Source of the DNA: an uncultured Halomicronema sp.
Lineage (GTDB): Bacteria; Cyanobacteriota; Cyanobacteriia; Phormidesmidales; Phormidesmidaceae
Assembly (NCBI GenBank): GCA_937899725.1
Contig: CALCCA010000074.1
Coordinates: 21,896-85,895, forward strand
DNA: 64,000 bases
Direction: 5' to 3'
The position numbers were made by a program, and so were the translations under genes. Under the pieces are notes generated by a model. That model was not told the DNA's origin and did no database searches. It worked only from the letters and a program-made list of their open reading frames with translations. Below, piece by piece: positions 54,226-63,538 of this stretch. Every line of letters begins with the position of its first letter. Within the stretch, counting starts at the first letter, position 1.

Positions 54226-55401
54226 ATGAAAGTCATTATGGTTCATAACACCCATCTTTTTCCGGGCGGTGAAGATAGATCTTTTGCTTTGGAGTCTGAT
54301 CTGCTGAGAAAGCATAATCACCAGGTTATTCCGTATGAAAGGAATAATAAAATTATTGCTCACACTCCTTTATGGAAAATTGGCTTGCGAAGCCTATGGA
54401 GTCAGGAAGACTATGATGCTGTACTGAAGCTAATTAGAAAGTGCCGTCCTGATATATTGCATGCTCAAAACACTTTTCCGCTGATTTCACCCTCCATCTA
54501 TTATGCTGCACAGAGAGAAAACGTTCCTGTTGTGATGAGTCTTAGGAATTACCGGCTCTATTGTCTGAACGCATACTTTTTTCGAGACGGGAAAGCCTGC
54601 GAACTTTGTGTGGATCAATTAATTCCATTGTCGGGCATCAAGCATCGTTGCTACCAGAATAGTTTGCCTGGCTCGCTGGTTACAGCTAGTATGTTGACCT
54701 TTCATCGATTGTTGAAGGTCTATGAGCGCCAAGTCAATACATTCATTGTTTTGACTGAGTTTGCTCGTGAAAAATTTATTTCTTATGGCATACCTGCTAG
54801 AAAGCTTAGGTTGAAACCTAACTTCTTGGATGATGATGTCCCTCTAAACTCCTGTAGAGAAAACTTTGCTTTATTTTCAGGGCGGCTGTCCGCAGAGAAA
54901 GGAATTGAGGTTTTGCTTCAGGCCTGGAAAGATATTGGACAAAAGCTACCACTCAAAATTGCTGGTTCTGGACCTCTGGAACCAATGGTTCGGCAATTGG
55001 CTGATATTCAAGACGGGATAGAGTATATCGGTCAAAAAACGAATGATCAAATTCTCTCGCTTTTGAGAAGGGCCTCAGTTTTGGTCTTTCCTTCTTTATG
55101 GTACGAGGGAATGCCTCGGATAATCATTGAGGCTTTTGCAACAGGAACACCTGTAGTTGGGTCTAACCTTGGCGCCATGTCGACATTGATTGAGCATGGG
55201 AAAACTGGTATACATTTTCGTGCTGGAGACGCGCAAGATTTGGTTCGTGCTGTTTCTTGGGTGAGAGACCATCCCGACAATTGGGATGTAATGCATAGAA
55301 GTACACGCTTAGAGTTTGAAGAAAAGTATTCTTCAGATATCAACTATGATTTACTAATAGATATATACAAACAAACAATTAATGAGTATTCTGGTTTATA
55401 G
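54226..55401 (+). CDS. Glycosyltransferase family 4 (GT-B fold)
   Basis: The 391-residue protein has an N-terminal acceptor domain beginning KVIMVHNTHLFPGGEDRSF. A C-terminal donor-binding domain includes LFSGRLSAEKGIEVLLQAW and IAGSGPLEP. The nucleotide-binding EGMPRIIIEAFATGTPVV has the E-x7-E motif, followed by GTGIHFRAGDAQDL-like sequence. It has an internal cysteine pair cluster (ACELCVDQ) of unknown role. It forms part of the AT-rich exopolysaccharide cassette and is separated by about 180 bases from the methyltransferase. Confidence 0.9.
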   Translation: MKVIMVHNTHLFPGGEDRSFALESDLLRKHNHQVIPYERNNKIIAHTPLWKIGLRSLWSQEDYDAVLKLIRKCRPDILHAQNTFPLISPSIYYAAQRENVPVVMSLRNYRLYCLNAYFFRDGKACELCVDQLIPLSGIKHRCYQNSLPGSLVTASMLTFHRLLKVYERQVNTFIVLTEFAREKFISYGIPARKLRLKPNFLDDDVPLNSCRENFALFSGRLSAEKGIEVLLQAWKDIGQKLPLKIAGSGPLEPMVRQLADIQDGIEYIGQKTNDQILSLLRRASVLVFPSLWYEGMPRIIIEAFATGTPVVGSNLGAMSTLIEHGKTGIHFRAGDAQDLVRAVSWVRDHPDNWDVMHRSTRLEFEEKYSSDINYDLLIDIYKQTINEYSGL

Positions 55402-55699
55402 TACTGAGTATATTAATCTCTTTCGACAGAGCATTAGTGATCTTTTAAGAAAGAACAGTACTGACAATACGTGTAGTGTTTTCTTAAGCTAAGTAAGTTC
55501 ATTTCTTGCCGATCGCCTCCTCAATTTACTTACCCATCCTCAAACTGCTAGGGCGATGGGCCAAGCGGGCCAAGCAAAAGTTGAGGCCTGCTATACCTGG
55601 CCGCAGCTGGCGGAAAAAACTGCTCAAATTTATCAAAGCGTTTGTCATGGGCGGTGAAATGCCTTGCTACCATGACGGCAACCGAATTAGGCGAGCGGC
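55402..55699. other. Boundary region between AT-rich and normal parts of the locus
   Basis: About 300 bases. Composition changes from AT-rich to normal GC near 55500. A basic frame of 73 codons (55506-55727), starting with TTG, overlaps the next gene and has no recognised domain, so I do not annotate it as a gene. Confidence 0.45.
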
Positions 55700-56491
55700 T
55701 TGCAGGCTGATCTGGTTTCTAAATTAGTTCTTAAGACGCAAATCGACGGCACTAGCTACACGGATGCCTGCGATCGCATTCAGCATTGGACTAACGACCA
55801 GACATCTTGCTATGTGGTCGCAGCCAACGTGCACGTTGTGATGACGGCTTACTGGGATGTCTCTTACCGAGCCGTGTTAGAGGGCGCGGCCCTGGTGACA
55901 CCGGACGGTATGCCCTTAGTTTGGGCGATGCGTTGGTTGGGCATCCCGCAGCAACAGCGGGTTTACGGCCCTGACCTGATGCTGGCTTGGTGTCAGCGAG
56001 CGGCGCAGACCCAGCTCCCTATTTATCTGTATGGGGGCACTGCTGCCATGCTAGAGCGGGTAACTCAGGCGTTATCTCACCGGTTTCCTGACCTGAAGAT
56101 CGCCGGCTCCTATGCGCCGCCTTTTCGGGCGCTGACTGTGACTGAGGAGAACGCTGATATTGAGCGTATTCATCAATCACAGGCAGCGGTTGTGTTTGTC
56201 GCCCTAGGTTGCCCCAAGCAGGAACAGTGGATGGCCCGTCAACAGGGCCAGCTCAATACTGTGATGATTGGCGTTGGTGCGGCCTTTAGCTTTTTGAGTG
56301 GAGACGTGACCCAGGCCCCGCGCTGGATGATGCGGCTTGGTTTGGAATGGGCTTTTCGCTTTAGTCAAGAGCCGCGTCGCTTGTGGCAGCGATATCTCGT
56401 GAATAATCCTGCTTTTGTAATTTTGTTGGTGGGCCAGCTAGGTTGGCGTTGGCTAACGTCTGTTTGGCCGATCAAGCAACAAGAACCCTAA
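55700..56491 (+). CDS. WecG/TagA/CpsF-family glycosyltransferase
   Basis: The 263-residue protein has YVVAANVHVVMTAYWD, TPDGMPLVWAMRWLG, VYGPDLMLAWCQ and IYLYGGTAAMLERV, followed by FVALGCPKQEQWM and IGVGAAFSFLSGDVTQAPRWM. These are consecutive family motifs of WecG/TagA, which transfers N-acetylmannosaminuronic acid or a related sugar to lipid-linked acceptors. The C-terminal part, LEWAFRFSQEPRRLWQRYLVNNPAFV, is the membrane-binding tail. The start appears to be TTG at 55700. It lies 53 bases before the sugar-1-phosphate transferase gene. GC content is like the core genome. Confidence 0.92.
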   Translation: MQADLVSKLVLKTQIDGTSYTDACDRIQHWTNDQTSCYVVAANVHVVMTAYWDVSYRAVLEGAALVTPDGMPLVWAMRWLGIPQQQRVYGPDLMLAWCQRAAQTQLPIYLYGGTAAMLERVTQALSHRFPDLKIAGSYAPPFRALTVTEENADIERIHQSQAAVVFVALGCPKQEQWMARQQGQLNTVMIGVGAAFSFLSGDVTQAPRWMMRLGLEWAFRFSQEPRRLWQRYLVNNPAFVILLVGQLGWRWLTSVWPIKQQEP

Positions 56492-56544
56492 GGAATGATA
56501 TGGTTTGGGCGAAATTTCGGAACACTAACAGGAAGCCCTGAAAA

Positions 56545-58035
56545 TTGTCCCCCGATCGCCGACTGTTTATGAATCTGCATCGCACGATTAAGACGACTTT
56601 GAAACGCCGATCGCCCCTGCCAAAATCAGTGGATATCCGCGCCCCTCGGCGGCTGCGGCTCAAGGATGCATTGCAGTGGGAGCTACAGCGATCGCTGATT
56701 CTGATGCTGGCTGATGTTATAGCGCTGGCGTTGTCTTGGCAAATTGCCCGTACCCTCAACCATTTTTTCTCGCCGATTCCGTCACAGTTGGTGTGGTGGA
56801 CGTGGCTCTCCATTCCCAGCCCACTGTGGATTTTAGGGGCCTGCACGCTGATTGTCTTTGCCAGTGGGGGCCTCTATGGCAACCGGTATCAGATCAAAAA
56901 CTATTTGCAGGCGGGTAAGCTGCTCAGCTTCGTTTATCTGGTATCTCTAGTGGGCTTATATTTTTATGACCCCAAGCTTGACTTGCCACGATCGCTCTTT
57001 TTCTCTGCCTGGTTAAGCAGCGTTGTGTTGGTCATCGGGTTTCGCTTGGCCAGCGGTTTACTACTGCGCCCCATCGAGCGGCTGCAGGCTCAAACAGCGG
57101 TCTTTCTGATTGCGCCTGCGGGACGACTGCAACGCCTATCAGAAGTGCTGTCGAAGCGAGCCCAGGTCGATGTTGTCGGCGCGGCATTGCCTAGCACCGC
57201 CAACTCTGCTACGACCTTGCGGGCCATTGTGTCGGCTCAAGTCTCCCTCGTACTGGTGGAAAATATTCCCTCGGCGGATTTGGCCTCAGAGTTGTATTGG
57301 AAACTACGCCGCGCCGGGATCGCCATGCAACTGATTCCTACCAGTCGCGATATGCTGTACCGTCGTGGCACTCCCGAAACCCTGGCCGGTCTGCCGACCC
57401 TACGGTTAGACGCGCCGCTAATGGGCAGCTGGGATTATCGCCTCAAGCGCCTGATGGACTATGGCGGTACCAGCCTAGGGGCGCTGTTGCTTGTCCCGGT
57501 CTTCGTCGCGATCGCTGTGGCCATTCGGCTTGACTCTCCCGGCCCAGTATTTTTTCGTCAAGAGCGGGTGGGTCTGCACGGTCAACACTTTTGGGTTTGG
57601 AAATTTCGCACGATGGGGGTGCATGCCGATCAGCAGCAGCGCCTACTAGAGCAGCAAAATGAAACCGCCGACGGTATCCTCTTTAAGGTCAAGCAAGATC
57701 CTCGGGTGACCCGTGTTGGGGCTTTTTTGCGCCGCACTAGTTTGGATGAGCTGCCGCAGATTCTCAATGTTCTGTGTGGTGAGATGAGCCTGGTCGGGCC
57801 GCGACCGCTACCCGTACGCGATGTGGCTCGGTTTGCCGCCTGGCACCATACCCGCCATCAGGTACTCCCTGGCATTACCGGACTGTGGCAAATCTCGGGG
57901 CGATCGGACATCGATACCTTCGATGATGTGGCCCGCCTCGACCTGCATTACATCGACAATTGGTCGCTCAATTTAGATTTAGAAATTTTGGTTGAGACGC
58001 TGCGCATTGTGTTTCTCGGCAAAGGGGCTTACTAA
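56545..58035 (+). CDS. Exopolysaccharide undecaprenyl-phosphate sugar phosphotransferase
   Basis: The 496-residue membrane protein starts exopolysaccharide repeat units by moving a sugar-1-phosphate to undecaprenyl phosphate. The N-terminal half has four to five membrane helices and a soluble CoA-binding-like domain (about 160-275). The C-terminal bacterial sugar transferase domain contains [62 protein letters not shown] and [15 protein letters not shown]. The start could be the TTG at 56545, with AGGAAG nine bases upstream, or the ATG at 56572. It is the last gene of the locus. Confidence 0.92.
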   Translation: MSPDRRLFMNLHRTIKTTLKRRSPLPKSVDIRAPRRLRLKDALQWELQRSLILMLADVIALALSWQIARTLNHFFSPIPSQLVWWTWLSIPSPLWILGACTLIVFASGGLYGNRYQIKNYLQAGKLLSFVYLVSLVGLYFYDPKLDLPRSLFFSAWLSSVVLVIGFRLASGLLLRPIERLQAQTAVFLIAPAGRLQRLSEVLSKRAQVDVVGAALPSTANSATTLRAIVSAQVSLVLVENIPSADLASELYWKLRRAGIAMQLIPTSRDMLYRRGTPETLAGLPTLRLDAPLMGSWDYRLKRLMDYGGTSLGALLLVPVFVAIAVAIRLDSPGPVFFRQERVGLHGQHFWVWKFRTMGVHADQQQRLLEQQNETADGILFKVKQDPRVTRVGAFLRRTSLDELPQILNVLCGEMSLVGPRPLPVRDVARFAAWHHTRHQVLPGITGLWQISGRSDIDTFDDVARLDLHYIDNWSLNLDLEILVETLRIVFLGKGAY

Positions 58036-58331
58036 GACGTGCTATCCGTTTGCGAAGGCGAGATCCGAGCGATCACTTGAGCGAGAGTGCCGATGTGACA
58101 GCCACCCCCGATGTGGCGGTAGCGGTTCAAAGCGGCGCGATGATCAGCGGCATGCAGCACTTTTGTGACTTTGGCGATGGCGAAGGGCGATCGCTGGGCT
58201 AGTTCTATTGCCCACCGTCGAGGTTGACCATTGAGTGATTTTGCGCCAGTCAGGCCAACAAAGCGATCGCCGCAGTCGTTCTGGAGCCAGTTACCCAGTA
58301 GGATAGGGTGAGACAGTGATGCGATCGCAAA
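58032..58331 (-). pseudogene. Start-less reverse-strand open frame, possible gene remnant
   Basis: A frame of about 99 codons without stop reads on the reverse strand. Its translation includes GDRFVGLTGAKSLNGQPRRW and HIGGGCHIGTLAQVIARIS. The composition looks protein-like, with charged and aliphatic residues spaced evenly. It has no ATG, GTG or TTG near its upstream end and overlaps the ndhN promoter area. No family is recognised. It may be a 5'-truncated gene or chance. Otherwise this 311-base spacer holds only the ndhN promoter. Confidence 0.3.
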
Positions 58332-58346
58332 TCAGCAAGGAGCACT

Positions 58347-58820
58347 ATGGCACTGCTCATCACCGGCAAACAATTTGTGCGCGATTTAGAATCGTCTGGC
58401 GCTCTTGCCGTCAGAGCCCCCCTTGAAGGCGGATTTGAGGGACGCTATCAGCGTCGTTTGCGAGCGGCTGGCTACGAAGCTTTAAACCTGACTGTCAAAG
58501 GGCTGGGGGATTTGTCGGCCTATCTTACCGATGTCCACGGGGTACGCCCCGCTCACCTGGGTAAAAAAACGATTGGCCAGTCGGCCGCTGTGGGTTATCG
58601 ATACTACATTCCCCCGATTGTGAACTACCGGCTGGAGAACCTTTCGGCCAAATCGAAGGGGCTGGTGCTGTGGCTGATTGAGGGCAACATTCTGTCGCAA
58701 CAAGAGATTGCCTACCTGACCGAACTCCCGAAAGCATTTCCGAATGTCAAAGTCGTACTCGAAATGGGCGGTGATCGCGTCTTTAGCTGGCAGCCATTGG
58801 CGAAGGAGTTAGCCGCTTAG
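58347..58820 (+). CDS. ndhN: NAD(P)H-quinone oxidoreductase subunit N
   Basis: The 157-residue NDH-1 subunit is specific to oxygenic phototrophs and belongs to the ferredoxin-binding connecting region of the complex on thylakoids. Recognisable parts are MALLITGKQFVRDLESSGAL, VRAPLEGGFEGRYQRRLRAAGY, GLGDLSAYLTDVHGVRPAHLGKK and SKGLVLWLIEGNILSQQE, which match the family throughout. AGGAG lies six bases before the ATG. ldpA follows on the same strand about 240 bases downstream; this neighbourhood is found in other cyanobacteria. Confidence 0.95.
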   Translation: MALLITGKQFVRDLESSGALAVRAPLEGGFEGRYQRRLRAAGYEALNLTVKGLGDLSAYLTDVHGVRPAHLGKKTIGQSAAVGYRYYIPPIVNYRLENLSAKSKGLVLWLIEGNILSQQEIAYLTELPKAFPNVKVVLEMGGDRVFSWQPLAKELAA

Positions 58821-59060
58821 CCAGGGGGGCTGAATCGCTTGCTCACACGGCACTGAATGCGGCTGGATCGGTCTGTGAGGCGAGTTTATGGCATGGGCGA
58901 TCACAGTATTTTCGAAAATTACTGATCGTTCACCCTGAGGGCTTTTTTACCAATCGTTACGAACACTTTGAAAATGGGCCAATCTGTTGCAAGATACCCG
59001 TGAATTCGAAAAGATCGACGAATTCTCGTAAATTTCCGCAGAACCTATTAGCATAAAAGG

Positions 59061-60281
59061 GTGAGAGTAATCCATCGGCCCTTAATTTCTCTGCAGGAAG
59101 GTTGCTGGTTCAAACTGATTGGTGGAGCCAGCTATCAGCATCTTCCGTCTATTCGCAATTTAGCACTGGCCTATGCCTTAGCAGGTGCTGATTGTATTGA
59201 CGTCGCTGCTGATCCCGCTGTGGTTAAAGCCGTTAAAGAAGCCTTTAGCGTCTTATCTCGACTGCGGCACCAACCCGCCTTTATCGCTCAATGCGCTGTC
59301 GATATCCCTACTGAACTGCCACTTCTGATGGTGAGTTTTAGTGATGGTGACGACCCTCATTTTCGCAAAGCGCAGTTTGATCCTCAACAGTGTCCAGCAG
59401 ATTGTTCGCGGCCCTGTGAAGCCATTTGTCCAGCAGCGGCGATCGCCTTTGAACCACCCATGACGGGTGTCATTGAGGCGCGGTGTTATGGCTGCGGTCG
59501 CTGCCTCCCCGTTTGCCCGATTCAGCAGATCGAAACGGTGACGCGGGCAACTTCTGTCCAAGCCGTGGCGTCTACCTTGCTGAACGAGGTGGATGCGATC
59601 GAAATTCATACCCAAGTAGGCCGCTATGACGCATTTATGGCGCTGTGGTCAGCGCTCCAACCCTATTTAAACAACCTCACCGTCATTTCCATCAGCTGCC
59701 CTGACCATGACCAGGCGATCGCGTATCTGTGGCAGCTATACGAAGGCATACAGCCGTTATCGGTGCCGCTAATTTGGCAAACCGATGGCCGTTCGATGAG
59801 CGGCGACATTGGCAAAGGCACCACCCACGCCACCCTGCGGTTTGCCGAAAAAGTCTTGCGAGCGGGACCACCCGGCTATGTGCAGTTAGCGGGGGGCACC
59901 AATGCTCACACCGCCACCAAACTCAGGGATGTGGTCGCGACAACAGGACTGCCCGCCACCGGCCCCACGTTTGCGGGCGTCGGCTACGGCAGTTTTGCGC
60001 GGCATCTGTTGAGCCCCCTGCTCGACGAAGACGCCCTTTGCCCACCGCTAGCCGCGATCGCCACCCCAACTTCTCCAGGAGACCATTCTGATGAGCTAGA
60101 CCCGGCAATTGCCCTCCCTCAGCTGCTGCAAGCCGTGCAGTTGGCCCAGAGCTTAGTGGTTCCCCTTAAGGCGATCCGCCGCCCCGCCGTGACCTCGCCC
60201 CAAGTCCCCCTGGGTGAGCCGCGCGAGTGGGTTACGGCATCTACCGAGCCGCCCGTTTATCGTCATTCGAGTAGATTTTAA
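59061..60281 (+). CDS. ldpA: Light-dependent period protein LdpA (iron-sulfur, circadian input)
   Basis: The 406-residue protein binds two [4Fe-4S] clusters: C111, C115, C119 and C123, then C142, C145, C148 and C152 (CYGCGRCLPVCP). LdpA in Synechococcus tunes circadian period to light intensity through redox state and is found with the clock kinases. The N-terminus, SLQEGCWFKLIGGASYQHLPSIRNLALAYALAGADCIDVAAD, and the glycine-rich QLAGGTNAHTATKL are conserved. The start is GTG. It is followed by the R3H ATPase gene at eight bases, which suggests an operon. Confidence 0.93.
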   Translation: MRVIHRPLISLQEGCWFKLIGGASYQHLPSIRNLALAYALAGADCIDVAADPAVVKAVKEAFSVLSRLRHQPAFIAQCAVDIPTELPLLMVSFSDGDDPHFRKAQFDPQQCPADCSRPCEAICPAAAIAFEPPMTGVIEARCYGCGRCLPVCPIQQIETVTRATSVQAVASTLLNEVDAIEIHTQVGRYDAFMALWSALQPYLNNLTVISISCPDHDQAIAYLWQLYEGIQPLSVPLIWQTDGRSMSGDIGKGTTHATLRFAEKVLRAGPPGYVQLAGGTNAHTATKLRDVVATTGLPATGPTFAGVGYGSFARHLLSPLLDEDALCPPLAAIATPTSPGDHSDELDPAIALPQLLQAVQLAQSLVVPLKAIRRPAVTSPQVPLGEPREWVTASTEPPVYRHSSRF

Positions 60282-60289
60282 GTCAGTCT

Positions 60290-62128
60290 ATGGCCTTTCA
60301 AAACGACGCCCAGTCCGTTGATTCTGCCAGTTTCTTTCCGGCCCCCGAAGGCACGGCATCGGACTCGCAATCGGCAGTGTACGACGATCTTCATCAACTA
60401 TTGGCCGTTTTGCCCCCGCAAACAGCGGCACTCATTCGGCAGCATGAGCAGGCCGATCAGCTCATTGAGGTGATTCTCGATCTGGGTAGACGGCCCGAAG
60501 CCCGGTTTCTCTCGGGTGCGGATTATCTCTCTGACCAGGTCGTGACTAAAGCCGACCTGCAATACTGCATTGATCGCGTCGGCTTTTTTGGCGGCGACAA
60601 TCGCGCCGGGATTGAGAAGACCCTGCACCGCATCAGCGCCATTCGTAATCGCTCAGGCGACGTGATTGGTCTCACCTGCCGCGTTGGTCGCGCCGTGTTT
60701 GGCACCATTGGCTTGGTGCGCGATTTGGTCGAACGCGGCCAGTCAATTTTGATGTTGGGGCGTCCCGGCGTGGGCAAAACCACTGCCCTGCGAGAAATCG
60801 CCCGCGTACTGGCCGATGACCTCGACAAGCGCGTCGTCATCATTGACACCTCAAACGAAATTGCCGGTGACGGCGATATTCCGCACCCAGCGATCGGGCG
60901 GGCGCGGCGCATGCAGGTGGCTAAACCGGAGCTGCAGCACCAGGTGATGATCGAGGCGGTCGAGAACCACATGCCCGAAGTCATCGTGATTGACGAGATT
61001 GGCACTGAGCTAGAAGCCACCGCCGCTCGCACCATTGCCGAACGGGGGGTGCAGCTGGTGGGCACTGCCCACGGCAATCAGCTCGAAAACCTTATGAAAA
61101 ACCCGACCCTGTCTGACCTGGTAGGGGGGATTCAATCGGTCACGTTGGGGGATGATGAGGCCCGCCGTCGCGGCAGCCAAAAAAGCGTGTTAGAGCGCAA
61201 AGCCCCGCCGACGTTTGATATCGCGATCGAAATGTTGGAGCGGCAGCGCTGGGCGATTCATGAAGACGTGGCAGAGACGGTGGATGCGCTGCTGCGCGGA
61301 CGGCCTCCCGCCACCCAAGTGCGGGCGGTGAATGAACAGGGCGAGGTGGTGACCACCACCGAAGCGCCTCAGCTACCGGCCGTGATGAAAGGGCGATCGC
61401 CGGTCAGTGGCTTGAAGTCTGGCGGCTGGCGCGCCTCGGGGCGCATGGTGCCACCGAAAGGGGGCTCTAGCACCGTGCAACGGTTACCTTTGTCGTCTGA
61501 AGAGCAAACCTTTGAAGCCATGCTCGATCATTCCCTCAATGATGCGGCCCTGGTGTATGCCGCCACGGACGCTGGCGATGGCCTCGGCCTCGCCCCTGAG
61601 CCCACTGTCGGCCCCAATGGCGAAGATATCTTGCGCATCTACCCCTACGGCATTAGCAAGCACCACCTCGATCAGGTGATCGAAACGCTGCGGTTGCCCG
61701 TGCTGCTGACGAAGGATCTGGAGAGCGCCGATGCCGTGTTAGCCCTGCGAGCGCACGTCAAACACCATTCCAAACTGCGACAAATTGCCAAGGTGCGTCA
61801 GCTGCCCATTCACACCGTCAAGGCGAATAGCATGCCGCAGATTGTGCGCACCCTGCAGCGCCTGCTGGATTTGGATGACAGCAACGTCAAAGCGATGCCC
61901 AATCTCAGCTTGTATTCGCCCAATGAGAATGCCGATGAGTTGGAAGCTTTGGAAGAAGCGCGTCTAGCCGTCGAACAAATCGTCATTCCCAAAGGCCAGC
62001 CGGTCGAATTGCTGCCCCGATCGTCTCGCATTCGCAAAATGCAGCATGAACTGGCTGAACATTATCGGCTCAAGTCCTGCAGCTTTGGGGATGAGCCTAA
62101 TCGTCGCCTGCGGATCTATCCGGCCTAA
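60290..62128 (+). CDS. AAA ATPase with R3H domain (Ycf45-like)
   Basis: The 612-residue protein has an SpoIIIAA-like AAA ATPase domain. Walker A is GRPGVGKTT at 157-165, and a Walker B-like VIVIDEIGTELEATAARTIAERGV is followed by GTAHGNQLENLMKNPTLSDLVGG. After a variable linker, the C-terminal region (about 430-612) carries IYPYGISKHHLDQVIETL and an R3H-type nucleic-acid binding segment near the end (LPRSSRIRKMQHELAEHYRLKSCSFGDEPNRRLRIYP). The N-terminal half corresponds to plastid Ycf45. It may bind single-stranded nucleic acid with ATP turnover. Its role is not established. It lies eight bases after ldpA. Confidence 0.9.
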   Translation: MAFQNDAQSVDSASFFPAPEGTASDSQSAVYDDLHQLLAVLPPQTAALIRQHEQADQLIEVILDLGRRPEARFLSGADYLSDQVVTKADLQYCIDRVGFFGGDNRAGIEKTLHRISAIRNRSGDVIGLTCRVGRAVFGTIGLVRDLVERGQSILMLGRPGVGKTTALREIARVLADDLDKRVVIIDTSNEIAGDGDIPHPAIGRARRMQVAKPELQHQVMIEAVENHMPEVIVIDEIGTELEATAARTIAERGVQLVGTAHGNQLENLMKNPTLSDLVGGIQSVTLGDDEARRRGSQKSVLERKAPPTFDIAIEMLERQRWAIHEDVAETVDALLRGRPPATQVRAVNEQGEVVTTTEAPQLPAVMKGRSPVSGLKSGGWRASGRMVPPKGGSSTVQRLPLSSEEQTFEAMLDHSLNDAALVYAATDAGDGLGLAPEPTVGPNGEDILRIYPYGISKHHLDQVIETLRLPVLLTKDLESADAVLALRAHVKHHSKLRQIAKVRQLPIHTVKANSMPQIVRTLQRLLDLDDSNVKAMPNLSLYSPNENADELEALEEARLAVEQIVIPKGQPVELLPRSSRIRKMQHELAEHYRLKSCSFGDEPNRRLRIYPA

Positions 62129-62329
62129 CCGGTTGCGATCGCGGCTGATCAGGCCGGATGGTCGCTGCATGCAGTTGAAGAGTACGAGGGAACCGCGCTC
62201 ACCCCCACCCCGGTCGCTCCCATCACTGGGAGTTTTAGGATAAGATTGAGAGCGGATTTTTGGGGTGACGCATCGAGTTCAGTCCAGGGCGGCAATCGCC
62301 TTGGCGACGATTCAGGAGGTCGATTGGCT

Positions 62330-63538
62330 GTGTCTTTTCGATGGTTTGCACTTTTATTGTCGGGAGCCGTAGCGAGCACGCTGGCCGCTAGCGCTCAAGC
62401 CGCCTCGACTAGGGCAGCGGTTCTTGCACCGTTCATTCAGCCCGAGATTGCCCTGCCCTCACCAGCACGGCCCCCCCTCACTGACTCAGTGCGGCTGGCC
62501 CAGGCCGGTAGCTCAACCCTGTCAGACGCCCAGCAAGAAGCCCTGGATGATCTGCTCACCGAAGGCCAAGATAAGGTCGAAGCCCGCGACTACGCCGGGG
62601 CGATCGCCCTGTATCAAGAAGCCATCCGCATTGACCCCAGCAACGCTCGACTATTTTCTGGCATTGGCTATCTCTACGTGCAGCAAGGTCAATACGCCGA
62701 CGCGATCGCGCCCTATGAGCAGGCGATCACCCTAGAGCCTGATAATTTACCCTTTCGCTATGGGTTGGCCTTTGCCTATGTGCGCTCCGCAGACTATGAC
62801 AGCGCGATCGCGGCCTACGAAGCCATTACTGACCTGTCGCCGGCAGCCACGGACGCCTATTTGGGGCTTGGCAATATTTACATCACGCTAGAAGACTACG
62901 ACGCGGCCCTCAGCACCTATGAAACGCTGGCGCAGCGGGCTCCGGGCAATGCCAAAGCCTATGAGGCGCTGGGCACCCTCTACCTCATTCGCGAAGACTA
63001 TACGAATGCTGAGTCGGCCTTTCAGCGGGCCGTGCAAGTGGATGACAGCCGCAGCGCTGCCTATGTCGGTCTAGCGGAAACGCAGCTGGCCCAGGGGGAT
63101 GTTGACGGCGCGTTTAACAACCTGCGCCGGGCCGTTGAGCTAGATCGCGAAGCCGCCCAGGCCCAGTTTTTGCTGGGCGAGATCTCGATGGAACGCGGCG
63201 ATGTGGAAGCCGCCTATACCTACTATCGTCGTGCTGTTGATGCCGACCCGACGCTGATTCCAGCGCAAGCGGCCGTCGGTGCGCTACACCTCGAACAAGG
63301 GGTCTATTTGCAGGCGATAGCGGCCTATCGCCGCGTACTTGACGCGTTTCCTGGCAATCCGGGGGCGCACTATAACCTGGGCTTGGCACTCTGGGCCGAA
63401 GGGTTAGAACAACAGGCCATTGTGCAGGTCACCAGTGCGCGCCGCCTATATTTAGCACAAGAGGATCTGGCCTCGGTTGATCGCGTAGACGCGCTACTGG
63501 AGCTTTGGAACGTCGATACCGAAGCGGAAGGGATTTAG
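62330..63538 (+). CDS. Exported TPR protein
   Basis: The 402-residue protein starts at a GTG (VSFRWFALLLSGAV) 10 bases after GGAGG and has a signal peptide ending near AQA (about 24). From about residue 80 to 385 there are eight or nine tetratricopeptide repeats, for example YAGAIALYQEAIRIDPSNARLF and YDAALSTYETLAQRAPGNAKAY. TPR arrays hold protein partners together; no enzyme domain is present. A periplasmic scaffold in envelope or photosystem assembly is possible but not shown. The frame extends 28 codons upstream, but that part lacks a signal peptide. Confidence 0.85.
   Translation: MSFRWFALLLSGAVASTLAASAQAASTRAAVLAPFIQPEIALPSPARPPLTDSVRLAQAGSSTLSDAQQEALDDLLTEGQDKVEARDYAGAIALYQEAIRIDPSNARLFSGIGYLYVQQGQYADAIAPYEQAITLEPDNLPFRYGLAFAYVRSADYDSAIAAYEAITDLSPAATDAYLGLGNIYITLEDYDAALSTYETLAQRAPGNAKAYEALGTLYLIREDYTNAESAFQRAVQVDDSRSAAYVGLAETQLAQGDVDGAFNNLRRAVELDREAAQAQFLLGEISMERGDVEAAYTYYRRAVDADPTLIPAQAAVGALHLEQGVYLQAIAAYRRVLDAFPGNPGAHYNLGLALWAEGLEQQAIVQVTSARRLYLAQEDLASVDRVDALLELWNVDTEAEGI

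Noticed and set aside
55506..55727. Basic frame of 73 codons before the WecG-type gene
   Set aside because: It overlaps the supported gene, starts with TTG and has no recognised domain.
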